NCBI GenBank assembly: GCA_014871385.1
Contig: CM026428.1
Coordinates: forward strand, 2,042,195-2,106,194
Reading direction: 5' to 3'
From: Ceratodon purpureus
Taxonomy: Eukaryota > Streptophyta > Bryopsida > Pseudoditrichales > Ditrichaceae
DNA: 64,000 bases
The position numbers and the translations under genes are program-made. Shown one piece after another: positions 35,901 to 47,498 of this stretch; the stretch's first letter is position 1, and each line of letters starts with the position of its first letter. Under the pieces are notes generated by a model. That model did not search any database and was not told the origin of the DNA. It saw only the letters and a list, made by a program, of their open reading frames with translations.

Positions 35901-38900
35901 CAAACCAAGATAAAGTGTATCTGTAAAGGCCATCTAATTCACCCATAATGGTCATTACATGCCAACTTGTTTGAACTATATTAAAAAACTTGTTTTGACT
36001 GAATATGAATAATCACCTCAGTAATTTTCACTGCAATTGAACAGTATCACTGCACAGACATGCACATGGAGACATTGCATTCACAAACACTGTGACAACA
36101 TGAGTACCGACAACATCAAAATACTCATAATGCACATGTACTGGACTCTTCAATCACCTGGATTTGGTGGTGTGACAACAAGAGTACCAACAACATCAAA
36201 ATACTCATAATGCACATGTACTGCACTCTTCAATCACCTAGATTTGGTGGTGCTTTCCAGAGTTGCTTTCCAGAGGTTTGAAGACAAAGTTGACTTTTAG
36301 CGTTCCCATCACAAATTTATTCTAATTCCTATGGATTCTTAAAAATAAATGCCAAAAGAATCTAATCTATAAAGTTTTTTGCTTTTCTTCAATCTTGTCT
36401 AGGATAGATAAGTGGTAAAATTGTAGGTGAAATGCCGTGCATCTGCAAAAAAATGATTACTAAAAGCCATATTTTTCTACTCTATTTACTAAATTAAAGG
36501 AAAAGTATGGAATTTCTTCCATTGAAAACACTGGTGATCTTCCAAAGCTTTTTTATCCATTTGAGAAACAAAAATACCTCCTAGATTTTGCAAGTACCTC
36601 TTTGAAATGAATTTAATAAAGCATCAATTCCAAAATGTACATTAATTTTAGAAGTTCAAATGTTGCAACTTCTAATGTTAACGTGGAAGTTTTTGACTAA
36701 CTAGAAATTCACTATCAATTGCACAAGGCATAGTGGAAGGTTAAGTTACTACTCTTGGTTTTCAAGATAAAATAGACACCCACACTAAAACTTGATGAAA
36801 TATTCCAAATGCTTTTTGATTATTGAATTTGAACCTTATGAATTTGTTGTAGACTTGATTGTACAATAACCGTAAATATTTGAGAAAAGCCAAACTAATG
36901 GATACAAATATAATATTGCGGATCAAGTGAGAGATTGCAAAATTTAGTTACCAACACATGAATCAACAACTTTGGAATGCAATTGCTTGTAGTATCAATT
37001 TTGGGAATGTAATTTTTTTGGAATAGGACAATATGTAAGTAAAGAACATGCCCAACAAATTTAAGACTGAATAGAGAAATACTGTAAGAGATATGCATTT
37101 TTGAATGACTAGAGGTTGAGACAAAAAATTGGGCACATTGAAATTTTTTGTTGCCCAACGGTTTCTTTGCATTAAATTTTTTCTCCTAGGTAGTTTGGCA
37201 TTGTAGAGAAACAAGTGGCAAATTTCTTATTGGAATTGTTGGTTGCCTAAGATAAAAGATTGATTATTTGTTTATTTCTACAATTCTTGAAAAAATTGGT
37301 GTATATTTTTCATGCAATCAAGCATACCATCTATTAAAAAAACATGCAAATTTAGGCAAAAATAATTTTGGTTGTAGGAATTCATAATAAGCTACCAATC
37401 GACCCTTAAGTTATAGGCCTATAATCATCAAAACTTCAATATGTTACACTTTGGAAACTACATTGGTACACTCAAATTAAATGAAAATTGTTTTAGGTAA
37501 ATTTTCACATCTATTAATACATGCCTTATGTAATGAATACAAATTTTATATTTTTATATTGAGCATTGGAATCACAATAAATGTTTGAAGGAAGCATGAA
37601 GTGAAGAAAATTCGTTTTAAATATATAATACATTCCAAAAAACTAATATTTTCACCTATATGTATGTTGTAATGGATAACATCATAGTGTGAACCAACTT
37701 TTTGTGGAACCAACTTTTTGTGGCATCATATATTTAAAAGAATTAATAAACCATGGTAATGAGCCCAATTTTCATTACAATTGGTACACTTAAACTCATT
37801 ACACTACTTCAGCTTCAATCGGAAAAAGATCGATTTTATGGTTAAATTAAATAAATTAACTCAAATTTCTTCAACTCGATTTGATGACACGATATGCTCT
37901 TTCACGTAATTAATAGATAAAATCCATCTATTTTTTTTAGAGAAAGTACATTGTTGGACTATCCATATGACGCAAAATGTCTCCAACAACATAAACCCCT
38001 AAAGACCCTTGGTGTTTTTGGAGCCAAAATTGCCAAAAACATACCCTTACTGAAAGAAACATTTTTTCTAAATTTAGACTTAATATTAAATATAAACCGT
38101 AGGATCTTGTACCTACCTTATCCAAAAAGGTGTATACCAATTTTGAGGACAATCCGCTGTAGAGTTTGCAAGATAATAACGTATAAAGTCATTGTAAAAG
38201 TTTTTTTGACACTGGCCCAAGAGTATACCTAAGTTTTGATGCCAAAAGCTATATTTTGCAAACACATTTGACTTATGAAGGATCATCAATTCCTTTAGGT
38301 ATGGAAGTTAGATATAAGCTCACCAAGTTTGAGCCTCATACGGACTCGGAAAAGCACAAAAATCCTTGATTTTGTGAAAGGGGGTGTGTTGAAATTGCCT
38401 TACATTCTCCAAAATTAAAATTACTTACAACATGATCTAAAAATGTCCAATTGGAAATATGAACGATAGATATTTTGAGGAAAAGAACCACAAAAAAATT
38501 CAATGCAATCGGAGTAGATCTCAAATTTCTAGAATTATTCAAAGTGTAAATTGTACATTTCCTGTTTATTGATAGTTTTTCTAAAAGGGGTCCTGTGGAT
38601 GGTCCTCTGCCACGTCATAGACATGGGATGAAATTTATTACGTTTGGATGACAAATGAAGACTAGATGAAATACTTTAAATGAATGAAAAATATGTTTGG
38701 ATGAAAAGTAAACTTTGGATGATAATTGTAAATTGGATGAAAAAAATCAGCAACTTCTTTAGATAGAAATGGTTAGTTACATGAAAATTTTCTACTGGAT
38801 GAAAACTGTCATAAATGTGTATGGATGAAAACATATTGGGCCCATCATTTTGCAAATGCCTACCCTTTGAAATTTTGTCTTGGCACTTTCTGCCCTTGTG

Positions 38901-40440
38901 AATGACGGGCAACTTGGGCAAAAAATGGGAGATTTTGATTGGTTATTGGCTGCCCAAATTTTGAGCAGATTCTTCTAAAGTCCATAACTTTTGCATCGTA
39001 ACTCCAAATGCTTTAAAATTTGCGCCATTGGAAAGCTACTCTTGAATGCTACATTGAGTAAAAATTTCAGAAAATAATAAAATCATGAAACCTTAGAATA
39101 GCCTGCCTAAAAGTGCTGCAACCCGAATTAGGTCTCAAGGGCCTTTAGGGGTTAAAGTTGGTTGTGTCTTCCTTGTTCCCCACTTCATGTCTTCATCTTT
39201 TTGTTAATAAGTTTTAGAGTGCTAACAACAAGTTCTTGTGAGCTGCCACCAACAGAATATTTAAGACTACATAATGACTTGTATATTTCATATTGTATAA
39301 GTCACAAAAAAAATATCAAGACGTACATCTATATCCAAACACAATAATATTCTTAAATACAATGCTTTATTCAAGTGTGACAACAATATCATTTTTTGGA
39401 TCAAAGACTAATGAAAATACATGCCAAAATTGAGACTTCCAAACATTTAGCAAGGAAAAAATAGGTGATCATGAGTCAAAATAGTTTGAACTTTGAAGTA
39501 CCTTAACCCCAAAGTGACATGAGATATCTAGGATCCAAAAACATCATTGCTTTTGAAGCTATACAAACCTAAATTTCTTCAAGTTATATAAATCTCAATC
39601 GTGCAATCTTGTAGCTAACATGTTGTAGATGCCATGAATCAAATTTGGAGTCATCTGACCATTTAGATCAAAACATTGTAATGTTTTAGTGTTGAAAATA
39701 AATGCTGAAATTTTTCCCAAAACACATTTGGAGGTGAAATTTGATTTCTAAACCTACTTAAATGAAAAAAAATTATACTCCAAAGTGATTCAAAACTAGT
39801 ATACAAACACATTGGTGAAAAAAAAATTCATGAAATTGAGTCATGGTATCTAGAAAACAGCTTTGAAATGCTAGAAAATAGTCAGAAAAACTGCAAAAAA
39901 CACATCTAGGGCTGAACCTCTCTCCACTAGAATGCTTCTCAGTCACTCAATACTTCTTGGATTGACATGAAATTTTAGCCACACAAACAAGACTTGTAGG
40001 CACAACTTTCCCAACAGGTTTTATTGAAAACAGACTTTGTGACAAAGAAGATATAAGCCACCAAAGTTCACTGTACTCCAAAAATGACAAGGCTTAGAAC
40101 TTCGAATTGCTCCCAAACATTCAAAACAACTTGGATTGATATGAAAACTTTACCACAATAACTAGACTTCAAGAAAAAGAAAAAGAAAACAAATTTCATT
40201 GAAAAAAAGTCATTAATGAAGAAGATACAAATCCCTGAAGTTGCAGCCCTAAAATGCAATTTTGTGATTTTTTGCAAAGTTGTGCTCTTTGATTGGCTAC
40301 TAAAGAAGCAATAAGTCTTTGATTGATCTAAAAATTTAACCATATAAAGTAGAAGAATAAGTGCAACTTCCCCAATAAGTTTCATTGGATTTGAACCTTG
40401 GATGAAGAAGTTATAGTAGACTTAAAATTGTGTGAGGACA
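32921..40440. other. Long AT-rich intergenic region
   Basis: Seven and a half kilobases without a convincing gene. A 33-base direct duplication (GTCATGGTGTAATTAGTAAG...) lies at 33545-33605 and an 84-base one at 36090-36255. A GGATGAAAA-rich stretch occupies 38640-38830. Open frames reach about 110 codons but show no domain or codon pattern. Confidence 0.5.
36090..36255 (+). repeat. ~84-bp tandem duplication
   Basis: Two adjacent copies both contain CATCAAAATACTCATAATGC, ATGTACTG, CACTCTTCAATCACCT and GATTTGGTGGTG, differing at only a few bases. Confidence 0.85.
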
Positions 40441-40629
40441 CTTTTTGTCCTCCGTGACACTTTGGGGTTAAAAGCAGGTGGGGAGAAATTTGGGGAGGCC
40501 GGGGCATGAAATCAATGATTGGCCAGAGAATTTATTTTGGTTTACTAGAAGTGTATTGCAATTGACTTACCAACAACTGTTGACGAGAATAGTAAAAAAA
40601 TCTACGTTAAATTTGTGGAGCTTACTTCC

Positions 40630-40750
40630 TAAACAATATGGCGGTGGGGTTCGAACTTGCGCCTCCGAGATGCCAATCAAGGAATCTGTGAATTGTTCCA
40701 ACCGTCACCCAGTCCGTCACCTGGCCATCTCGCTAATTTGGAGGTGATGG
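40630..40750 (-). mobile_element. Possible tRNA-derived SINE head
   Basis: On the minus strand an A-box-like word (GATGGCCAGGTGACGG) is followed about 70 bases later by a B-box-like word (AAGTTCGAACCCC), the order of an internal pol III promoter. It does not fold into a complete tRNA. A 3' tail is not evident, so this is tentative. Confidence 0.3.
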
Positions 40751-40942
40751 TCATGTACATTGGGATCTTTGGGAACGCCGACGCTCCCAATGTCACGAGC
40801 GTAGGCGTACCCTAGAGGTCCGATAAAAAAAACCTCTTTAAGTACAAAATGTTCACTCTAAAAAATATCAAAGTTTTCTCACGGTTACGGGCAGTGTACT
40901 AGAAAACCTTCTTCTTTCCTTCATAAAAGTTAGAAAATTTTT

Positions 40943-40945
<3 letters not shown>

Positions 40946-40990
<45 letters not shown>
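40946..40990 (+). repeat. 45-base poly(T) run
   Basis: An uninterrupted T homopolymer, which could be the A-tail of a minus-strand retroposon or slippage growth. Confidence 0.95.
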
Positions 40991-43340
40991 CCGGCACTTA
41001 AAGGATGGACAACAATCTTTACTTTGACCATTTGGATTGGGACTTTATAACACAATAGAATTTCTAGGAAAGAAATATGAATTAGTATTCTTTTGTATTC
41101 AACTTAATAAAAATATTGTTTTCAACATGCTACACTTGTTTTTTATCTGTGATTTTTTTATACAATTAGCTAACTTTTTTGTCTTTGTCATGCACCAAAA
41201 ACTCCCAAATCCATAATGCAAAAAACCTAGGGAAAAAAAGTTAGAGTGTGTGAACCTAGTCAAAAATTGTGTCAAAAAAGGTTTGTTTTTATATTTCAAT
41301 CACAATAATCTTCTAATTTCTACAGTTGATAATGATGAAATTTATTGAGCTATCTACTACAATAATATTTTTGAAGATCTTCTGATTAGAATTAGAAAAT
41401 AATGATTTTTTAGTCATTCATGGTTTTTACAGTGGAAATGGCACTTCTGGAGTGTTTTTTGATGAAACATAGTCAAGGAACTTTAGGGGTTAAATTGATG
41501 ATACATGATTTTCTACCTAAATTGTTGTTGTTAGTGTGAATATAGGTTTTATTTCCATGATAATTCTTACCTTGTATTGCTTCATTGGTCTTCAAACAAT
41601 CAAGAAATTATGCTTTACTTTAATTCCTAAACGTCCAAGGGTGTCTTTGAAATAGAAGATTTCAAAAGCTGATTATAATGTATTACTTTAAAGAATATTT
41701 TAAAGTTGATGTTCAAATGAATGTTGTAAATTTTAAACTATGAATTTAATCCATATAAATAGATTCAAAATTAATAATAGGTATAATATTTGACATATGT
41801 AATTAGAAAGGCCTTCTTAACTGGATTACAAATAATTTTTTTTATATTTTTTTGAATTCATTTGTTGGATATTCTTCATATGATAATTTTAAAAATGTTT
41901 TGTTCTAAAATCTTTGACTTCATATTTTTAGGACCATTTTTGAAATAAAGCAAATGCAAATTTGGCTTGGTCAAAGTTTCAAGTACCTCAACGTTTATAT
42001 TTTTAGTGAAAAATGTATTCTTACAATATTAAATTCAACTTGTTGAAAAGGCCGATAACGCCATCAATTATTTACTAAAAACTTTTGGTGGAGAGAGAGA
42101 TTGAAGGGCCAAAGGTACCCAAATATCCAACATAATTGATTAAGGTGTTAAGGATTAGTTGAAACAAAAATATCATAAGAATGGTAAAGAATTTATTTAG
42201 GTCCTTAACATTTTCTACAATTTTTTTATTATCCAATATAGTCTGTAAAAGTTACACTACACAAACAATCTTAATTTCAAAATTTCAAAATAGAAAATCC
42301 TATTTTGACCAACATATTAAAGGCTTTAGATAAAAGAAAAAGTGGATATTTAGAAAACAAATTGGTGTGTTGCACCCTTGAGATAATAAATTGTAGCGTG
42401 CAACACATCAAATTTTTCAAGGTTGTGTTGTTTTCATATCTGGCTGAAAATAAATCTTGCAATTTAACCCCTAGATTTCCTTGTGTTTTTGAGAATTTGA
42501 ATCTTCAAAACTGCGATTTTATACCAGTATGCCCTCCCGAGGATATGAAACAAATTTTTTAACTTTTTTTGGAAATTTAACCGTAAGATCTTGTACCTAA
42601 CCCTATTTGAAAGAGCTGCTTCAAATTTCAACCGTTGGATGTTTTCCGTTAGTGAGATCATAGTGTTCAAAGTTTCAGCAAATATTTTTTTGGGCCTTGG
42701 CCAAGAGGCATGGAGCAAATGAGCCAAAGGGAGACTTGATGATTATTACTTCAAACATTTTGGTCACATTTTTTTCCATGTAGCTAACTAGGTTAGGTAT
42801 GCTCATGGCCAAAAAAATGCTTTTTAGACCTTCATAAAAATTATTTTCTATAAGAAGGTATAAAATTGACAAAATAGTAAAACATGCATTACAAAAACAA
42901 TTTGTGAGCTAAAGGAGAATTGAACGGTGAGTAAGTACCTTTATAAATTTTTGATTTTCAGAAAAAAATTAAATTCAAAAATCTCAAATTTTGACAAATT
43001 TTTAAAGGAAAAATTCAACGTTTTGGACATAATTTGGTTGCAAAATAATCTCGACCATCATCAAGGCATCATCAACAATACCTTGCAAATATGAAGACAT
43101 AAAAATGGAAATAGAATAAATTAGTTTTTGCAATACTTTGTTATTTCTAAGCCATCTAAGATCATTTTACTGATTTTTTGCTAAAAAATAAAAATTGAGA
43201 AATTCAGTTTTTAAGAAACGAAACTTAATTTTTCAAGAAAAATAAATTTTCCATTACTGAGATCCGAACTTGCTATGGTGTTACGGTATATGTAACAAAA
43301 ATACGCTTCAGAAGAAATGAAATTCCAAAGTCTAGTTCTT
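40991..43340. other. AT-rich spacer
   Basis: No gene seen. ACCGTAAGATCTTGTACCTA at about 42581 is nearly the same as a word at 38097, with weak similarity around both, which suggests old dispersed repeat copies. Confidence 0.4.
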
Positions 43341-43810
43341 ATGTATACTGCTGCAGCTACATGACGATAATGAGCACGTCGCAATACGGATGAGCATGAA
43401 GAAGAAGCATAGCACCTGTCAACATTGTACTCACAATTGCAACACTGGTACTAAACTTGAAGCAGTAGTACACTACTACACACCAGCTGCAGCAAGCAAT
43501 GTTGCCAGGCTCGGAGATAGATTTGCAGGCAGTCACATGTTGGCCGTCACATCGTTCTGCCAAAACTGCTGTCTTCACAGGTTTCGATCGCTTCGGAATT
43601 GAATGGGAGAAGAGTTGGTGGGCACTGTGTGAGGATTGTGTTGCGGATCCTGCCTGTGTGCTCAGAAGAATTATCCTCATTGATCGACATTATTCTTCGA
43701 CGTCGTGGGGTCCGTGGACAGTGACTTGACCCCAAGCTTGTCCAGAAATATGGAACATTTTGCAAGTTACCTCCAGATGTTGCATGTATATATATCGGTT
43801 TCTGTTTACT

Positions 43811-44395
43811 ACTTTGCTACCATTCTGCTCGCTGTGTGCTTGTTTCGTGAGTTTGGGGAAGGTGGAGAGCTCCAGGTCAGTTCAAGACCGTCTCTCTCTC
43901 GGTGTGAATTCTGTAGTCTGTTGTATCACTACATGCTATGTCTTAGATCACAAGGAATGTGTTGTTGATCTGTGGGCCTCCGTTACGTAGGTGACTAGTA
44001 GTTGCATGCATTGGTGTCTAACTAGTTGTGTTTGATCGATGTGGTTGTTTTCTAGTGTAGTGTAAACTTGCTCTAAAACTTAATGTATTCGAAACCACTT
44101 TGCTATCATTCTGCCGCTGTGTGCTTGTTTCGTGAGTCCGGTTGGTTGGGGAAAATGGAGAGCTCTAGGTCAGATCAAGACCGTCACGATCTCTCGGTGT
44201 TAATTCTGTAGTCTGTTGTATCGGTACTGTGGTATCTCTTAGATAGATCACAAGGAATGTGTTGATCTGTGGGCCTCCGTTACGTTGGTGACTAGTAGTT
44301 GCATGTGTTAGTGTCTAAGTTATTGTGTTATATCGATGTGGTTGTTTTCTAGTACTGTAGTGTAAACTTGTACTAAAAGTATGTATTCGGAACCA
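43811..44395 (+). repeat. ~290-bp tandem duplication upstream of the S-protein homologue
   Basis: Copies at about 43811-44097 and 44099-44395 share GCTGTGTGCTTGTTTCGTGAG, CAAGACCGTC, TGATCTGTGGGCCTCCGTTA and GATGTGGTTGTTTTCTAGT, with small indels between copies. The segment lies in the probable leader or promoter of the gene at 44696. Confidence 0.85.
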
Positions 44396-44695
44396 GGTTT
44401 TAATTGGATTTTTATTTTGTTTTAATTATTTTTAATTTTGTTTTTTTTATGCCGGTGAAGTCTTAAACGATGTTGCCTAGAGGATGGCGGTTCTAGTAGA
44501 GTGTGTCTTGGAACTTATGTATTTCTGAATTGGTGTAACGTGCAAATGACGTACTTGATTCCACCATTTGTTTTCCGAATATCCTCTTCGATCTGTGAAT
44601 GAGCAGTGTGGGCGCTCTAATTCCAATAGCGTGGTTCTTGTGCAGGAATTTTGTTTACGGCCACTGCTAGGCTAAGGCTTTGCTGGTTCTCGAAG

Positions 44696-45118
44696 ATGGC
44701 TGCACCTATGAGTCCTTGGAGCTTGGCAGTTGCTACGGCTCTAGCAATCTTTTTACTCTCAGCCACGGTTGGCGAAGCCATACCACCCAGTACCGACCAT
44801 GGGATCTTGTCCATCAAGAACAACCTGCCATATCCCATCAACATCGTCTGCAACTCCAACACCGCCATGCACCCTCCTTTCTACGCACACCAGAACCACA
44901 GTCTTCAATTCGACTTCGATACTCGGAAACACCTCTCCTGGACTTGCACCTTCCAATCTGAGGGCCCCGACGGTACTTTCATCATGTGGAAATCTAAAGC
45001 TGCTGGTGGACCAGGGAACTTGTGCCTTGAAGTGTGTCAGTGGAAAGTCGATCTGCAAGGTTTGAAGGTGTTGAGAAATGGTACTGGTAAAATTGTCCTT
45101 GTTTATATGTGGCACTGA
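44696..45118 (+). CDS. Secreted S-protein homologue (plant self-incompatibility S1 family)
   Basis: A single coding exon of 140 residues. Residues 1-28 are a classic signal peptide (hydrophobic AVATALAIFLLSA ending VGEA). The mature part fits the S1 fold: an early strand (ILSIKNNLPYPINIVCNS), a central WTCTFQ strand and a late CLEVCQWKVDLQGLKVL strand, with conserved-position cysteines. The family is known as the female S determinant in poppy; in other plants it is a large group of small secreted proteins of mostly unknown role. An acceptor-like TTGTGCAG ends at 44645, so a leader intron is likely. The open frame extends upstream to 44651, but ATG at 44696 gives a proper signal peptide. It could be a mere structural relative; the S1 assignment is moderately sure. 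Confidence 0.65.
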   Translation: MAAPMSPWSLAVATALAIFLLSATVGEAIPPSTDHGILSIKNNLPYPINIVCNSNTAMHPPFYAHQNHSLQFDFDTRKHLSWTCTFQSEGPDGTFIMWKSKAAGGPGNLCLEVCQWKVDLQGLKVLRNGTGKIVLVYMWH

Positions 45119-45446
45119 TTCAGCCCAAGCCTGGCTATGAAGGAAATAAAAAATTCGAGAGCTAATTTGCTTCTTCGCCTTCAATTCTTTTTCATGAGCA
45201 CTTAGCTCTTGTCTCGAATGTTGTACGTTTTCTCACACCAATGGAATCAGTGCCAAAACTCTGTAGTGAGCACTAACAAGTCATATTAGTAGACCATGCA
45301 TGCATTCTTCAATTCGCCAAATGGTGGAGGAGTGTCTTACTAATAATCATCCCAGTGTGGCAATTGAGTTCCATATGAAAGTGATCGTGCTGAATCTGTC
45401 GAAGTGTGGTCTATTGTCTTATTCGTTAAGAACTGGATATGGCGGC
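45119..45446. other. Convergent 3' ends
   Basis: The gap between the S-protein homologue (plus) and the CCR4-type gene (minus) has no further gene, only probable 3' untranslated regions. Confidence 0.4.
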
Positions 45447-46628
45447 TTATGTATCTTTCTTTGGCACGAACGAGAGCTCGCATGCTAAAGCCAAGTGATC
45501 ACTTCGCCATCTCTTGGAAGGCATTCCTTTATCACGCACCAATACAGAAGTGGGTGGAGTGTCCAACACTCTAACTGCACACAGACCTTCGTTATGCCAG
45601 ATATAATCAACAGTCCCCTTAAACATGCGGTGAAATGTAGTCACAAATGGCTCCCCTCTCGCATCCCTACTGCTAGGTTTCCCCTCGATCTCAGAGTAAA
45701 CGCTTCGTAGCTTCAATTTGTGCTGAACCACGGAGAGGTTCCGGTTGCCAGTAGCTGCCAACAACTCAAACGGATCCCACCCCTTCACCTTATTTGGTAC
45801 AGAATTTCTCTTCCGAGACACTCCGGCACTCTTTCTTAAGCCTTCGTGATCCAAGACCAATGTCGACCCAGAACTCGCGCCATGGCGCTCACATTGGGAC
45901 GCTTTGTTCTTGGACCGCTTAGACTCACACTCACCATCATCCTCTTGCCCTGAAATGCACCGCCGGTTGAGACCAACCAAGTCCAGATATGACGAAGATA
46001 GAAACTGATACATGGGACTCCATGGCGTGCTGTTGAAGTCACCGGCTATGACAACCGGCACATCCCCCCATTTCCCAGACATGGAGTGCACCTTCTCCAA
46101 CAACACTCGAGCCTGACCCAACTTCACTTCCCCTCGCAAAGGATTGAACATGACATGCACATTCCCAATCACAACACGATTTTCCCTGGACCCATACTTG
46201 CTCCCCAAGGCACAGACTTGGCCGACATTATCCCGGAGCTGGTAATCCTTAAACTCAATGTTCTCTTCCTCCAGCAACTCGAATCTCTCTTCTCTTCAGA
46301 ACATGGCGCAACCATCACGGGACGCGCCGGTTCGCTTCTTGTACACACCCGAATAGCCCACTTTCTGCAGCTCTGCTTCGAAGTCGCGGAACTGATCCAC
46401 TTCCTGCAAGCATATGACATCGGGCAGATACAATTGAAGCTCTTGCAAGAGTGAGGCCTTGCGTGCCTCCCAATCTGTGATCAGAGCAGGTATATGTTCG
46501 GAGAGATCCTTGGAATGAGTGCGAGCATTTGCATCAGCGAGAATGTTGTATGACATGATTAGAAAGAGCTCATGGTGCTCGTTTGCATGAGTGCCGAGCC
46601 AGCTGCGGCAGTGATCGTCCTCGGCCAT
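45447..46628 (-). pseudogene. CCR4-type endonuclease/exonuclease/phosphatase-fold gene, nonsense-interrupted, intronless
   Basis: One continuous minus frame covers a whole EEP domain as in plant CCR4 homologue 5-type proteins: MSYNILADANA near the start, the metal-binding CLQEVDQF, GCAMF, IGNVHVMFNP, VVIAGDFNSTPWSP, GTVDYIW and the terminal RSDHLAL catalytic histidine strand. Codon 111 is TGA (46298-46296), where relatives have Trp in CAMFWK; the frame then resumes REERFELLEEENIEF. All other hallmarks survive. Plant family members have introns, so the lack of any intron suggests a retroposed copy. It may make a truncated peptide, be an allele-specific nonsense, or reflect a base error. Known relatives act on RNA poly(A) tails; no activity is expected here unless the stop is bypassed. 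An upstream ATG at 46649 is also in frame. Confidence 0.75.
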
Positions 46629-46649
46629 ACGACACTTGAACAAAATCAT

Positions 46650-47498
46650 GTCTGTATTTGTACTGTAATGTGCATGGCACTTGCATGAAAAGTAAAAGAA
46701 TGCAAAAGGAAAATCTATAAATAATAAAGTAAAATAGATGACACTAATTTTAGAAAAAGTAAAATATAAATTTATGAATCACCTTAGTATTCAACAACTC
46801 TCGGAAGGGTCAAATCCTCCTTCAACCCTGCTTTCACTTCATGGCAGGGAAGGAATAAAATTGTTACAATCTTTAGTCTCTTTTGAGCATTGATTCTCAA
46901 GGGCTAATACCAGTTCCAAACCGAATACGCTATCCTGTAAGATCCTGAATCCTACAGAATGTGGAGACACTACCCAAGAAAGGGAATCACAGGATAGAAT
47001 TATCCTAAACTACACAATCATTACCTCGTGCTTTTGTTGATCAAGCAGTTAACTCCGTGTAGACTTCAGAGTGAAGAGTTGTAAGAATCAATTGTTGCAA
47101 GCAGTGGTTGTAAGCAGGTGCCATCCTCACCACAATCACCTCCAAAACTTGGTGCTGGGCTTCGCTCAGCTGCCAATTCAGGAACTATCAACTTGAGAGA
47201 ACTGGAAATAAGAACCTAAGGTAGGAATCTCAATTCTAACATGGCCCCTCTACTGTCTAAGTTGGCATGAAAGTTTATGGTTGCATCTGGGTTCCTATGA
47301 AGCAAAACTTCAACAACCGTGAAATCTTCAAAATAGAATTTTCTGTGTGCTTGATCTTCATTTCAAATTGGGGAACCGAGGGACTTAAGCTCAGGTTCAT
47401 GGGATATCTGTGTGAATATGAAAAAATTGAAAGTGGAGGGAATGAGCTCCCAACCATATTCTGCAGCTACAAGATGCTCCTGTTGTCGATGAGGTCCT
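46650..47498. other. Spacer with probable 3' region of the GT14 gene
   Basis: No gene is supported. This probably contains the 3' untranslated region of the minus-strand glycosyltransferase and the upstream region of the CCR4-type copy. Confidence 0.35.

Noticed and set aside
35550..35955. Minus ORFs with a hydrophobic stretch
   Set aside because: Short, AT-driven, no splice partners or family resemblance.
43390..43729. Two overlapping plus ORFs upstream of the S-protein homologue
   Set aside because: No signal peptide, domain or clean splice join to 44696; could be leader exon but unsupported.
2796..46298. Possible reassignment of stop codons, given NIKN eRF1 and in-frame stops in three loci
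   Set aside because: Intact genes here (MSH7, the lumen-protein gene, eRF1, histone-fold gene) end normally at TGA or TAG, and the interrupted loci look like duplicates or element genes. Ordinary decay explains the stops.
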